DNA of 38,202 nucleotides from NCBI GenBank assembly GCA_937914945.1, contig CALGJF010000074.1, forward strand, positions 1 through 38,202, written 5' to 3'. Source of the DNA: an uncultured Bacteroidales bacterium. Lineage in GTDB: Bacteria; Bacteroidota; Bacteroidia; Bacteroidales; Bacteroidaceae. The notes beneath the pieces are model-generated. The model searched no databases. It was not told the origin of the DNA and saw only the letters and a list, made by a program, of their open reading frames with translations. How positions within the stretch are numbered: position 1 is the stretch's first letter; each line of letters begins with the position of its first letter. Shown piece by piece: positions 1 to 7,860 of this stretch. Both the position numbers and the translations under genes were made by a program.

Positions 1-1377
1 AGCCTTTTGGTAGACGACCAGATTAAACTTATCCGCCTGGCCATGCTCTACGACAAGGGCTCAAAAAACATCAAGCCAGATAAAAAACTGGCCATCGAAT
101 GGTACAAACGCGGCCTTGAAGCCTCTTATGAAGAACAACTGCGCGGGCACAAAGGTACCGAGATGCTGCTACGCGATGCCCACGGCCGCATACAGGGGAA
201 GTACCGCGACGGAGCACTCGACACACTGCCTGTACGAGGAAAGGACCTCACATTGGGGCTCGACATCGAACTGCAACGCTTGGGCGAGCGCCTGATGAAG
301 AACAAGATAGGTAGCATTGTGGCCATCGAGCCCGCCACGGGCGAGATTCTCTGCATGGTATCATCCCCCTCATACGACCCGCGACAGCTCACAGGCCGCG
401 CACGTGGCGAAAATCACAAAAGGTTGTCGAGCGACAAACGAAAACCATTGCTTAACCGTGCAATCATGGGAACATACCCGCCCGGTTCCACATTCAAGAC
501 CTCACAGGCGCTTACATTCCTGCAAGAGGGAGCAGTAACCCCGCAAACAACCTTCCCTTGCCACAACGGATTCCTGCTCAAAGGATTCAGGCTGGGCTGC
601 CACGCGCACTACTCACCCATTCCACTCGTACCCGCAATAGCCACTTCGTGCAACGCCTATTTCTGTTGGGGACTGCACCGCATGTTCGGCTCAAACAAAT
701 ATGCCAACATACAGGAGGCTATGGACACATGGCGCGACTATATGGTATCCATGGGATTCGGATACAAGCTCGGTATAGACCTCCCGGGTGAAGTACGCGG
801 CATGATTCCCAACTCAAAATACTATGACAGACACCTTGGAAAATATTGGAAGGCCACCACAGTGGTGAGTATCTCTATCGGGCAGGGCGAGGTAACCCTC
901 ACCCCCTTACAGATAGCCAATTTAGGAGCCACCATAGCCAACCGAGGAGAGTATATAGCCCCGCACATAGTGAGCAAGATAGAGGGCGACACCCTAAAAA
1001 AAGAGTACCTCACGCCCAAAAAGACCATGGCAGGCAAAGAGGCCTACGAACAGGTGGTACTTGGCATGCGCGAAGCAGTACTCAACGGAACATGCCGAGG
1101 CGCGAACATACCGGGCTGGGAAGTGTGCGGCAAAACAGGAACAGCGCAGAATCGTGGCAAAGACCACAGCGCATTCATGGGATTTGCACCAATGAACAAC
1201 CCCAAGATAGCCATAGCCGTATATGTGGAGAACGGCGGATTCGGTGCCGTATATGGTGTCCCCATCGGCGCACTCATAATGGAGCTTTACCTGAATGGGA
1301 AATTAAGTGAAGAGAGCGAAATAAAGGCAAAAGATCTTGAGGAGAGGGTAATATATTATGGAACGGAGGAGAGGTAA
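1..1377 (+). CDS. mrdA: Penicillin-binding protein 2 (elongasome transpeptidase), 5' end outside window or replaced
   Basis: The frame is open to the left edge and ends in a stop at 1375-1377. From about base 112 onward the protein is a class B penicillin-binding protein that cross-links peptidoglycan during elongation, acting in the periplasm with RodA. Counting from the TTG at base 7, the active-site STFK is at residues 161-164, SCN at 214-216 and KTG at 376-378. The linker with RDAHGRIQG lies before the transpeptidase domain. The membrane anchor and most of the dimerisation domain are absent. In their place the first ~37 residues read like a Sel1 repeat (LAMLYDKG...AIEWYKRG), which is foreign to this family. 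It overlaps rodA by 20 bases, as expected for an mrdA-rodA operon. The transpeptidase part is certain; whether the frame is a real chimera or an assembly join cannot be decided here. Confidence 0.88.
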   Translation, partial: SLLVDDQIKLIRLAMLYDKGSKNIKPDKKLAIEWYKRGLEASYEEQLRGHKGTEMLLRDAHGRIQGKYRDGALDTLPVRGKDLTLGLDIELQRLGERLMKNKIGSIVAIEPATGEILCMVSSPSYDPRQLTGRARGENHKRLSSDKRKPLLNRAIMGTYPPGSTFKTSQALTFLQEGAVTPQTTFPCHNGFLLKGFRLGCHAHYSPIPLVPAIATSCNAYFCWGLHRMFGSNKYANIQEAMDTWRDYMVSMGFGYKLGIDLPGEVRGMIPNSKYYDRHLGKYWKATTVVSISIGQGEVTLTPLQIANLGATIANRGEYIAPHIVSKIEGDTLKKEYLTPKKTMAGKEAYEQVVLGMREAVLNGTCRGANIPGWEVCGKTGTAQNRGKDHSAFMGFAPMNNPKIAIAVYVENGGFGAVYGVPIGALIMELYLNGKLSEESEIKAKDLEERVIYYGTEER

Positions 1378-2827
1378 CATATTCAGCCGCATCGATTGGT
1401 GGATTATAACCCTTTTTATCGCATTGGCGGTGATGGGGTGGCTCTCTATATGCGGAGCAAGTTACAGCTACATAGATACAGATTTTCTTGCATTCTTTGA
1501 CCAGGGCGAGAGGACAGGTAAACAAGCTATGTGGATGGGGATATCCATTCTCGCAGGCCTTGTACTGCTGTGCATCGACAAAAACACATACAAAGACCTA
1601 TCACCCTTTATTTATATAGGAGCGATAGCACTTGGAATTCTCACAATCTTCATTGCCCGCGACATAAAAGGCTCACACTCGTGGATATCCATCGGCTCGT
1701 TCAGCATACAGCCGGCCGAATTCATGAAGTTTGCCACAACGCTGGCTCTCGCATCGTTTATGGGCCGATATGGGTTCAACATAACCAAAAACAGCGATTT
1801 CTTCAAATGCGTGGGCATAATCATGCTGCCCATGTTGGTAATCGTGGGGCAGAACGAAACAGGTAGCGCACTTGTTTATCTGTCGCTATTCCTTGTACTC
1901 TACCGCGAAGGCATGAGCGGCATCACACTACTCATGGTCATCAGCGCGGTGGTATATTTTGTCGTGGGAATAAGATACGGCGAAACACCCTCAAATGCAC
2001 TGCCCGCAATGATGGTGGGCCCCTACGCAGTAACCATACTCATACAGGCCTTTTCGCTGGCAATGATAAAATGGTGGTGCAAGCAGGTTGAAACAACAAA
2101 AATATTGCTGTTAATAAACATATCTGTATCGTTGCTGTCGTACCTCGTTGCTGTCTATCTCATAGCCTTCAACCTGATGATTATACAATATCTGCTGCTC
2201 GCATTCAATGTGGGATACCTGCTCATACGCGCACGTACAAACAAGGAGACACGCAATGTGTGGGTAGCAGCCTACATAGTGGGAGCAATAGCCTTCTTCG
2301 GTTCATGCGAATACGTACTGCACAACGTGCTGAAACCCCACCAGCGAGTGCGCATTGAGGTGCTATTGGGACTTAAAGAGGATCTTGCCGGTGCAGGCTA
2401 CAACGTACACCAATCAAAGATAGCCATAGGCTCTGGCGGTGCCTTTGGAAAGGGATTCCTCAACGGAACGCAGACCAAACTGAAATATGTACCCGAACAG
2501 GACACCGATTTTATCTTCTGCACAATAGGAGAGGAGCAGGGATTTATCGGCTCCGTGGCGGTGCTTGTGGTATTCACGGCATTTATTTTAAGGCTTATAG
2601 CCCTTGCCGAGAGGCAGAACGATATCTTCGGAAGGGTTTATGGTTATGCCCTTGCAGCGATATTCTTTTTTCACTTTACAATAAACATAGGGATGGTTAT
2701 AGGTATAATGCCTGTTATTGGAATACCATTGCCGTTTTTCAGTTACGGCGGCTCGTCGTTCCTCGGATTTTCAATTTTGCTGTTTACCTTTCTGCGCATC
2801 GATGCCGACCGTGAGGCACGAGCTTAA
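1358..2827 (+). CDS. rodA: RodA, SEDS-family peptidoglycan glycosyltransferase
   Basis: This is a polytopic membrane protein of 489 residues that polymerises lipid II into glycan strands for cell elongation, working with PBP2. SEDS hallmarks are visible: DLAGAGYNVHQSKIAIGSGG (with the acidic residue of the catalytic loop), FGKGFLNGTQ, PEQDTDFIF, and near the C-terminus GIPLPFFSYGGSS. E. coli RodA has about 370 residues; the extra length is a central block of additional membrane segments, which is usual in Bacteroidota. The start overlaps the end of the PBP2 gene by 20 bases, so translation is probably coupled. Its last 44 bases overlap the 3' end of gldH on the other strand. Confidence 0.95.
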   Translation: MERRRGNIFSRIDWWIITLFIALAVMGWLSICGASYSYIDTDFLAFFDQGERTGKQAMWMGISILAGLVLLCIDKNTYKDLSPFIYIGAIALGILTIFIARDIKGSHSWISIGSFSIQPAEFMKFATTLALASFMGRYGFNITKNSDFFKCVGIIMLPMLVIVGQNETGSALVYLSLFLVLYREGMSGITLLMVISAVVYFVVGIRYGETPSNALPAMMVGPYAVTILIQAFSLAMIKWWCKQVETTKILLLINISVSLLSYLVAVYLIAFNLMIIQYLLLAFNVGYLLIRARTNKETRNVWVAAYIVGAIAFFGSCEYVLHNVLKPHQRVRIEVLLGLKEDLAGAGYNVHQSKIAIGSGGAFGKGFLNGTQTKLKYVPEQDTDFIFCTIGEEQGFIGSVAVLVVFTAFILRLIALAERQNDIFGRVYGYALAAIFFFHFTINIGMVIGIMPVIGIPLPFFSYGGSSFLGFSILLFTFLRIDADREARA

Positions 2828-3293
2828 CACCCAAATCATATACCCCCTGCAACAAAGAATCCTGCATTATATGCTGCAATCGTATTGTGTGGGAAGCGCA
2901 ACGCTGCAATTCGATAGGAAAGGCATAGAACTCCGCTTGATACAACGCACCCGCCGTGGAGCCGTTGCGACGGCCTGTTTCATCAAAGATATCACAACAT
3001 AATGTATCGCAAAACACAAGACTGTCGCCCGCAGCAAACAATTCAACTTGCAAACATATGTTTCTGTATTTATATGAAGCATCGTAACGCAATCCCACAT
3101 ATAAGTCGGCAGAATCAATCGCGCTTGAATCCTGCACAAAGGCAAGCGAGCAGCCCTTATGCCACTCGCCACCAACCGATTGGTAATTATGCAGGCTGTA
3201 ACCGCTGCACGACAGCAGGAGAGCCAACGCTGCAACCAACAGGAGACTATTCTGCAGCCTTCTTGGGTTTGTTGCCTCTTTCACCCTTGCCAT
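2784..3293 (-). CDS. gldH: GldH-type lipoprotein
   Basis: This is a 169-residue lipoprotein of the GldH family. GldH is required for gliding in flavobacteria but is also kept by non-gliding Bacteroidales, where its role is unclear. I chose the ATG at 3293 because it gives a proper lipoprotein signal peptide (MARVKEA, then hydrophobic LLLVAALALLLSC). The longer frame that starts further upstream would bury the signal. The N-terminal NYQ...GEWHKG...LAF segment and the C-terminal QGVYDLGVKL segment match the family pattern. The 5' end overlaps ricT by 47 bases and the 3' end overlaps rodA on the opposite strand by 44 bases, so both ends of the gene are embedded in its neighbours. It is the last gene of the metF-holB-ricT-gldH operon. 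Confidence 0.85.
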   Translation of the reverse strand: MARVKEATNPRRLQNSLLLVAALALLLSCSGYSLHNYQSVGGEWHKGCSLAFVQDSSAIDSADLYVGLRYDASYKYRNICLQVELFAAGDSLVFCDTLCCDIFDETGRRNGSTAGALYQAEFYAFPIELQRCASHTIRLQHIMQDSLLQGVYDLGVKLVPHGRHRCAER

Positions 3294-4416
3294 TGTGATT
3301 ATCGTTACGCTGCTTGCCGCCATGCCCCTTTTTGCGTTTCTTGTTCTTGCCGGCATTGTCGAAGCGGTTGATATTGTCCTGTTCCAGAATATCTATCGGG
3401 CGCTTATTATCGCCACCACCCGAAGCATCGAGTCTTTCGGGGCGCTCGCCACGTTTGTTCATTTCTATTATATTCAAGGCCCTGCGCGAACTTATTGTAA
3501 CAAGGTTGGCGGGAATATGTTTGTCGGTAGAATAGGTTACCTCGCCCCGCAAAATATCGGCCTTGAAGAAGAAGTATGTACCATCGGTAGTTTCTAGCTC
3601 TACATCGCGAGGGGGGAGGGTGCGCGATGCCTCTACATAGGAATCTACCTCGTAGTTAAGGCAACATTTGAGCTTGGCACACTGCCCTGCCAATTTTTGC
3701 GGATTAAGCGATATATCCTGAAAACGTGCCGCCGATGTTGACACCGATATAAAATTGGTGGTAAATGTCGCACAGCACAATTCTCGCCCGCAAGGGCCTA
3801 TACCGCCAATGCGCCCGGCCTCTTGGCGAGCACCAATCTGCTTCATCTCAATTTTTATCTTGAAAGTATCGGCAAGCACCTTTATGAGCTGGCGAAAATC
3901 GACACGGTTATCGGCAATATAGTAGAAAATAGCCTTTTGGCCATCGCCCTGATACTCCACATCGCCTATCTTCATATCGAGGTCCAAATCCTTTGCTATC
4001 TGGCGAGAGCGTATCATGGTATCGTGCTCGCGAGCCTTTGCCTCCTCATACTTCTCCATATCCACAGGCTTCGCCTTGCGGTATATGCGTTTGAACTCGC
4101 TATCGGGAGTGAGGCGTGTTTTTTTCAGCTGCAACAACACCAAACGGCCGGTCATGGTAACCTTGCCTATATCGTGCCCCGGCGTAGCCTCAACCGCCAC
4201 GATATCACCCTTTTGCAAGGGCAGATTATTGCTATTCTTATAATAGCCTTTACGGGTATTCTTGAACTGCACCTCCACAATATCGGTATATTCCTCGTTG
4301 CCCGGCACATCGGCAAGCCAATCAAAGGTATTCAACGGGGCATCCATCTTGCCGCAACCCTTGCAACATATACCGGCATTGCCGTTCTGTTCTTTATATT
4401 TAAGTTTTTCTTCCAT
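3247..4416 (-). CDS. ricT: PSP1-domain protein (RicT/YaaT family)
   Basis: This is a cytoplasmic PSP1-family protein of 389 residues. In Bacillus the homologue YaaT (RicT) forms an iron-sulfur complex with YlbF and YmcA that affects RNA processing and development; the role in Bacteroidota is unknown. The PSP1 core is clear around residues 195-260, with GGIGPCGRELCC and, further on, CAKLKCCLNYE. Additional cysteines sit near the N-terminus (C17, C18, C21), as is typical of Bacteroidota members. The C-terminus is a lysine-, glycine- and asparagine-rich tail of about 40 residues, probably disordered and possibly nucleic-acid binding. The start codon directly follows the holB stop (TAA ATG), which indicates tight coupling. 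Confidence 0.9.
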   Translation of the reverse strand: MEEKLKYKEQNGNAGICCKGCGKMDAPLNTFDWLADVPGNEEYTDIVEVQFKNTRKGYYKNSNNLPLQKGDIVAVEATPGHDIGKVTMTGRLVLLQLKKTRLTPDSEFKRIYRKAKPVDMEKYEEAKAREHDTMIRSRQIAKDLDLDMKIGDVEYQGDGQKAIFYYIADNRVDFRQLIKVLADTFKIKIEMKQIGARQEAGRIGGIGPCGRELCCATFTTNFISVSTSAARFQDISLNPQKLAGQCAKLKCCLNYEVDSYVEASRTLPPRDVELETTDGTYFFFKADILRGEVTYSTDKHIPANLVTISSRRALNIIEMNKRGERPERLDASGGGDNKRPIDILEQDNINRFDNAGKNKKRKKGHGGKQRNDNHNGKGERGNKPKKAAE

Positions 4417-5559
4417 TTAACGGTTTTTTATCCAAACAATCATTCTCAACGACATGTCGAAAAAGACCATTTTTGCATTAACATTCTGTTCTATGTGTCT
4501 TTGCGCCTCGGACAACTCCTCCATTATACCGAAGATATTGCGTTCGTTCACAAATGGTGAGAAACGCACCGAAAAATTACGTTCTTCGGGCGAGAGGCAT
4601 ATCATCTCGTCGCGCTTAAAATTCATTATAAAATTCTCGCGTATCATACGCTGGCAATAGGCAAGCAAGCGTTTTTGTCGTTCGCGCCCCATGGCAGCCA
4701 CCTGCTCGCTCCACCGCCTCATCTCCTGGATGTTACGGGCATATGCTATGCGCATCAGCTGCGAGAAAAGGTCGAGGTAAAGCGCCTTGTCGCCATCGAG
4801 CGAGAGCATCTCCTCGGCAGCCTCCCAGCTACCACCGCTCTGCTGTGCCACGTGGGCGGCATCGGCCGGTGTGAGTCCATGACGGGCAACAAGAGCATCG
4901 GCTATATCCTGTTGCATGATACGGGGCACCTCCACACGCTGTGTACGGCTCAAAATAGTTGATATTATCTGCGATGGTTCCTCGGACACCAACAGAAAGA
5001 GCGTCTCCTGCGGGGGCTCCTCGATAATCTTCAATAACTTATTGGCACCCACATCTTTCATCTTCTCGGGCAACCATATTATCACAATTTTCCAACCGCC
5101 CTCGCGAGATTTCATGGATAGTTTTTGCAAAATCTCACCACTCTCGCGTTCGTATATCATCGGCTGTTGGTTATCGAGGTCGAGTTTCTGTAGCCAATCG
5201 TCGTAGCTGAAATAGGGATTCTTTATGAGCAGTTCGCGCCACTCGGCTATGTAATCGTCGCTCACGGGGGCGCTGTCGGAACCGCCACTCTTTTTTCTCT
5301 TTACAGGAAACACAAAGTGCAGGTCGCTATGAATAAGTTTATTCATTTTTACACACGCCGGGCATGTACCGCATGCATCACCACCATGCCTGTTACCACA
5401 TAGCAGATAGTGAGCAAGTGCCACGGCAATAGCCAATTTGCCATTGCCACGCGGGCCTGTAATGAGCAGAGCATGCGCAAGACGATTCTCATCGACACTG
5501 CGTTTCAGTTGCTCTACAACCGCTTGTTGCCCTATTATGTCGCCAAAAGTAAATGCCAT
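4417..5559 (-). CDS. holB: DNA polymerase III delta' (clamp loader) subunit
   Basis: This is the delta' subunit of the clamp-loader complex, which opens the sliding clamp together with delta and tau/gamma in the cytoplasm. The AAA+ fold is visible: GPRGNGK at residues 35-41 and a zinc-binding module (C54, C63, C66, C69), then the DVGANKLLKIIEEPP and SRTQR segments typical of clamp-loader subunits. An inserted stretch around residues 75-130 (KRKKSGGS...SYDDWL) is common in Bacteroidota homologues. It starts inside the metF stop as TGATG and is followed without a gap by ricT. Its length (380 residues) fits the family. Confidence 0.92.
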   Translation of the reverse strand: MAFTFGDIIGQQAVVEQLKRSVDENRLAHALLITGPRGNGKLAIAVALAHYLLCGNRHGGDACGTCPACVKMNKLIHSDLHFVFPVKRKKSGGSDSAPVSDDYIAEWRELLIKNPYFSYDDWLQKLDLDNQQPMIYERESGEILQKLSMKSREGGWKIVIIWLPEKMKDVGANKLLKIIEEPPQETLFLLVSEEPSQIISTILSRTQRVEVPRIMQQDIADALVARHGLTPADAAHVAQQSGGSWEAAEEMLSLDGDKALYLDLFSQLMRIAYARNIQEMRRWSEQVAAMGRERQKRLLAYCQRMIRENFIMNFKRDEMICLSPEERNFSVRFSPFVNERNIFGIMEELSEAQRHIEQNVNAKMVFFDMSLRMIVWIKNR

Positions 5560-6503
5560 CAGTAAATGGTTTTAGCTATTTCATAAACACTATCCATAGC
5601 ATTTATAGTATAAAAATGGATTCCCGGCACACCCCTTGCTATTAGTTCGCGGCACTGCGCAACAGCCCACTCGCGCCCCACTTGTGCAGCCGCAGTATCG
5701 TCGTTGCACTGCTGCATGGCTTTCACTAGCTCCACCGGCAAATCCACATGGAAAGTTTTGGGCAATATATTCAACTGCGAAAGGCGGTGCATTGGTTTTA
5801 TTCCGGGAATTATGGGGATATTTATTCCCATTGCGCGAGCACGCTCCACAAAAGCAAAATATTTTTCGTTATCGAAAAACATTTGTGTAACAGCATACTC
5901 CGCACCCGCATCGGCCTTCTCTTTAAGCACCATAAGGTCGCTTTCAAGGTTGGGAGCCTCCTCGTGTTTCTCGGGGTAGCAGGCTACACCGCATGAAAAG
6001 CGTGTGCCGCGCTCTTTCATCTGTGAGCCATCAATAAAAAAGCCCTCGTTGAACCTGTTCACCTGGTGCAACAAGTCTATTGCATGGGCATGCGAATTGC
6101 AACGAGCAGAAGGCTCCTTGCATCTGTCGCCACGCAAAACAAGAATATCATTTATACCGGATAATTGCAGGTCGATAAGCACATATTCTGTCTCTTCCAA
6201 CGAATATCCGTTGCACAGGATATGAGGCACCACCGGCACGCCGAAACGATGATGAATGGCTGTTGCCACAGCCACGGTACCCGGACGACGACGAATGGTG
6301 GCTCGCTTGTATGTTCCATCGCCCATATCAGTATATACAGGCTCGCTGTGATGAGTTGTTATGTTTATATATTTAGGCTTAAAATCCATAAGCCTCTCTA
6401 TATTGCCAAACAATTTTGACGTTCCCGTGCCCTTTACAGGTGGGAGCACCTCAAAAGAAAATGCAGTTTTATCGCAACTTTTTAATGTATCTATTACACT
6501 CAT
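5559..6503 (-). CDS. metF: Methylenetetrahydrofolate reductase
   Basis: This is the flavoprotein that reduces 5,10-methylene-THF to 5-methyl-THF, the methyl donor for methionine synthesis. The 314-residue protein has the TIM-barrel signature: FSFEVLPP with the catalytic glutamate near residue 18, NITTHH, HILCNG, DILVLRGD, then QMFFDN and IIPGIKP. It is the first gene of the leftward operon metF-holB-ricT-gldH, with a good Bacteroidota promoter about 70-100 bases upstream. Its stop overlaps the holB start by one base (TGATG). Confidence 0.95.
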   Translation of the reverse strand: MSVIDTLKSCDKTAFSFEVLPPVKGTGTSKLFGNIERLMDFKPKYINITTHHSEPVYTDMGDGTYKRATIRRRPGTVAVATAIHHRFGVPVVPHILCNGYSLEETEYVLIDLQLSGINDILVLRGDRCKEPSARCNSHAHAIDLLHQVNRFNEGFFIDGSQMKERGTRFSCGVACYPEKHEEAPNLESDLMVLKEKADAGAEYAVTQMFFDNEKYFAFVERARAMGINIPIIPGIKPMHRLSQLNILPKTFHVDLPVELVKAMQQCNDDTAAAQVGREWAVAQCRELIARGVPGIHFYTINAMDSVYEIAKTIY

Positions 6504-6569
6504 AATGTTTATAGGCAGTTCTATATGTTTTACAAATATGGCACAATGAGCCTATTTTGTAATTAATTA

Positions 6570-6600
6570 CAAAAATAAAGCAAAGCAAGTGCAATACAAA
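6570..6600 (-). promoter_or_regulatory. Promoter of the metF operon
   Basis: On the minus strand TTTG (6600-6597), a 19-bp spacer and TATTTTTG (6577-6570) match the Bacteroidota -33/-7 consensus exactly. The transcription start is expected near 6563, giving a leader of about 60 bases before metF. Confidence 0.65.
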
Positions 6601-6640
6601 ATAAATTTTGTGGTTTTTAGTGGCACAAACAGAAAAGTTT

Positions 6641-6672
6641 ATGACAAAAAATGCGCCCCAAATTTGGGGCGC
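6641..6672 (-). terminator. Intrinsic terminator after the PepSY-like genes
   Basis: A perfect 20-base palindrome (GCGCCCCAAA and its complement, 6653-6672) is followed on the minus strand by a T-rich run (ATTTTTTGTC). It lies 26 bases past the stop of the PepSY-like lipoprotein gene. Confidence 0.75.
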
Positions 6673-6698
6673 AAGAATATACACATTATTTATCAACA

Positions 6699-7154
6699 TT
6701 AAAATTCCTCTATGGTTGTACCGTCGAGCGACACTTTCAAATATTTTTCAAAATTACCTTTCTCCACGTTCACCTCATAATAGTCGCCGGCAGGAGCCTG
6801 AACATAATCGACATCATCTATTACATAATCGGGGTAGGCCGTTGCTATGGAGTTAAGCACCTCCTGCGAAAGAGCAGAGAGGGCTACATCCCACTCTGTG
6901 CGCACCCACTCGTCGGTTGTGGTAAAATATATCTCTTTCCTCTTTGAGTCATGTACCACATCAACCTCAATCAGGCCACCGGCAGCCAATTCCGTTTCGG
7001 TAATCACGGCACCCGGATATTTTGTCTCAATAAAATCTGTAATGGTTTTGTTCAAGGTTATTACAGAATGGTGGTCATCATCGTTACACGATGCAAACAT
7101 TATTGCCGGCAACAAAAGCAGATAATAAAAAACTGTTTTCATATTCTTAGTCAT
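6699..7154 (-). CDS. PepSY-like (DUF2874-type) lipoprotein
   Basis: This is a small secreted lipoprotein of 151 residues, or 147 if the ATG at 7142 is used, which would give the cleaner signal MKTVFYYLLLLPAIMFASC. The mature part begins with CNDDD and holds two similar units. Each starts with a short helix ending in YPG or YPD (FIETKYPGAVI, SIATAYPDYVI) followed by strands (IEVDVV...KEIYF; YYEVNV...LKVSL). This is the pattern of the PepSY-like family PF11396, whose function is unknown. It is the second gene after the other PepSY-like protein, separated by a strong hairpin, and a terminator follows. Outer-membrane or periplasmic location is inferred from the lipobox. A role as partner of the neighbouring kinase is only an inference. 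Confidence 0.75.
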   Translation of the reverse strand: MTKNMKTVFYYLLLLPAIMFASCNDDDHHSVITLNKTITDFIETKYPGAVITETELAAGGLIEVDVVHDSKRKEIYFTTTDEWVRTEWDVALSALSQEVLNSIATAYPDYVIDDVDYVQAPAGDYYEVNVEKGNFEKYLKVSLDGTTIEEF

Positions 7155-7161
7155 TTAGGAA

Positions 7162-7187
7162 GCTGCGTCGGGCGTGCCCGACGCAGC
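7162..7187 (-). repeat. Perfect 12-bp stem hairpin between the two PepSY-like genes
   Basis: GCTGCGTCGGGC and its exact reverse complement are separated by only 2 bases. On the minus strand there is no T-run behind it (TTCCTAAATG), so it is not a classical terminator. It may cause partial termination, protect the upstream mRNA 3' end, or adjust the ratio of the two proteins. Confidence 0.7.
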
Positions 7188-7208
7188 CATGGTTATAATT
7201 AAAGTTGT

Positions 7209-7649
7209 TTAGTTATCAATATCGATTATATTGAATTTTTTGTCAAAAGTGAGTTCGAAACGGTTGGAAAGCTTTACCTCGTAGTCGTTTGAATCGCGCT
7301 CTATTTTCAGAATCTTGGCATCGGGGTAGTTTGCTTTAACATAGTTGCTTATGGCAGCGGGAACTATCGCAGCTGGAACCTCACTGTATCGGCAATCGAC
7401 ATCCTTCCAAGCTCCCTTACGAGTAAATTCCAGCTTTGAGCCGTCGGCGAATACCACCTCGTATGAATGCTCCAGGAAATCGCGCTCTTCCTTCGCATAG
7501 GAGATTTTAAGACCGGGGAAATGAGTGTCGATAAAATTCTGCGCCATGGCGGGAAGCATGCCTTTATTGATAATCTTGTCATTATCGGCTTTAGCTGTCA
7601 AAACACTCAATGAAAGAATCGCTGCAAATACAAATAAAATCTTTTTCAT
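7209..7649 (-). CDS. Secreted PepSY-like (DUF2874-type) periplasmic protein
   Basis: This 146-residue protein has a Sec signal peptide (MKKILFVFAAILSLSVLTAKA) without a lipobox cysteine, so it is probably periplasmic. Two repeated units follow, the first with FIDTHFPGLKI...SYEVVFADGSKLEFTRKGAWKDV, the second with YVKANYPDAKI...YEVKLSNRFELTFDKKFNI. This is the PF11396 PepSY-like pattern, a family with no proven function. It is first in a two-gene unit with the lipoprotein downstream. Its promoter carries the same 23-bp site as the promoter of the response regulator, so control by the adjacent two-component system is likely (inference). Confidence 0.8.
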   Translation of the reverse strand: MKKILFVFAAILSLSVLTAKADNDKIINKGMLPAMAQNFIDTHFPGLKISYAKEERDFLEHSYEVVFADGSKLEFTRKGAWKDVDCRYSEVPAAIVPAAISNYVKANYPDAKILKIERDSNDYEVKLSNRFELTFDKKFNIIDIDN

Positions 7650-7734
7650 AATTTCAATCTTTAATCGGTTTACACTCTATTTTAACAAGCGAAAGAGATA
7701 TTATGTTTACACCCTTTCTGCATTATTTCTGATG

Positions 7735-7770
7735 CAAAGATTACACACAATTCTGAAATGAAATTGAAAT
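7735..7770 (-). promoter_or_regulatory. Promoter and candidate response-regulator operator for the PepSY-like genes
   Basis: On the minus strand the -7 candidate AATCTTTG (7742-7735) fits TAnnTTTG at 7 of 8 positions. No good -33 TTTG is present. Instead a 23-bp site at 7748-7770 starts 5 bases upstream of the -7 element. On the plus strand it contains TCTGAAA and ATTGAAA 11 bp apart. It matches the site at 9833-9855 in 20 of 23 positions. Confidence 0.6.
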
Positions 7771-7820
7771 AAAAAGAAAAATGAGGAGAATTTGTGTTTT
7801 TAACATTTATTTACAAAGAA

Positions 7821-7853
7821 AAGTAAAAAAGGCAAGCCCCACAGCCTGCCTTT
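7821..7853 (-). terminator. Intrinsic terminator after the histidine kinase gene
   Basis: On the minus strand AAAGGCAGGC, a short loop and GCTTGCCTTT form a hairpin with one G-U pair, directly followed by a T-run (7853-7825). It lies 7 bases beyond the kinase stop. Confidence 0.75.
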
Positions 7854-7860
7854 AATAAAT

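Noticed and set aside
3823..4560. 245-codon open frame opposite ricT and holB
   Set aside because: It crosses the junction of two certain genes; Leu/Ile/His-rich translation without signature; shadow frame.
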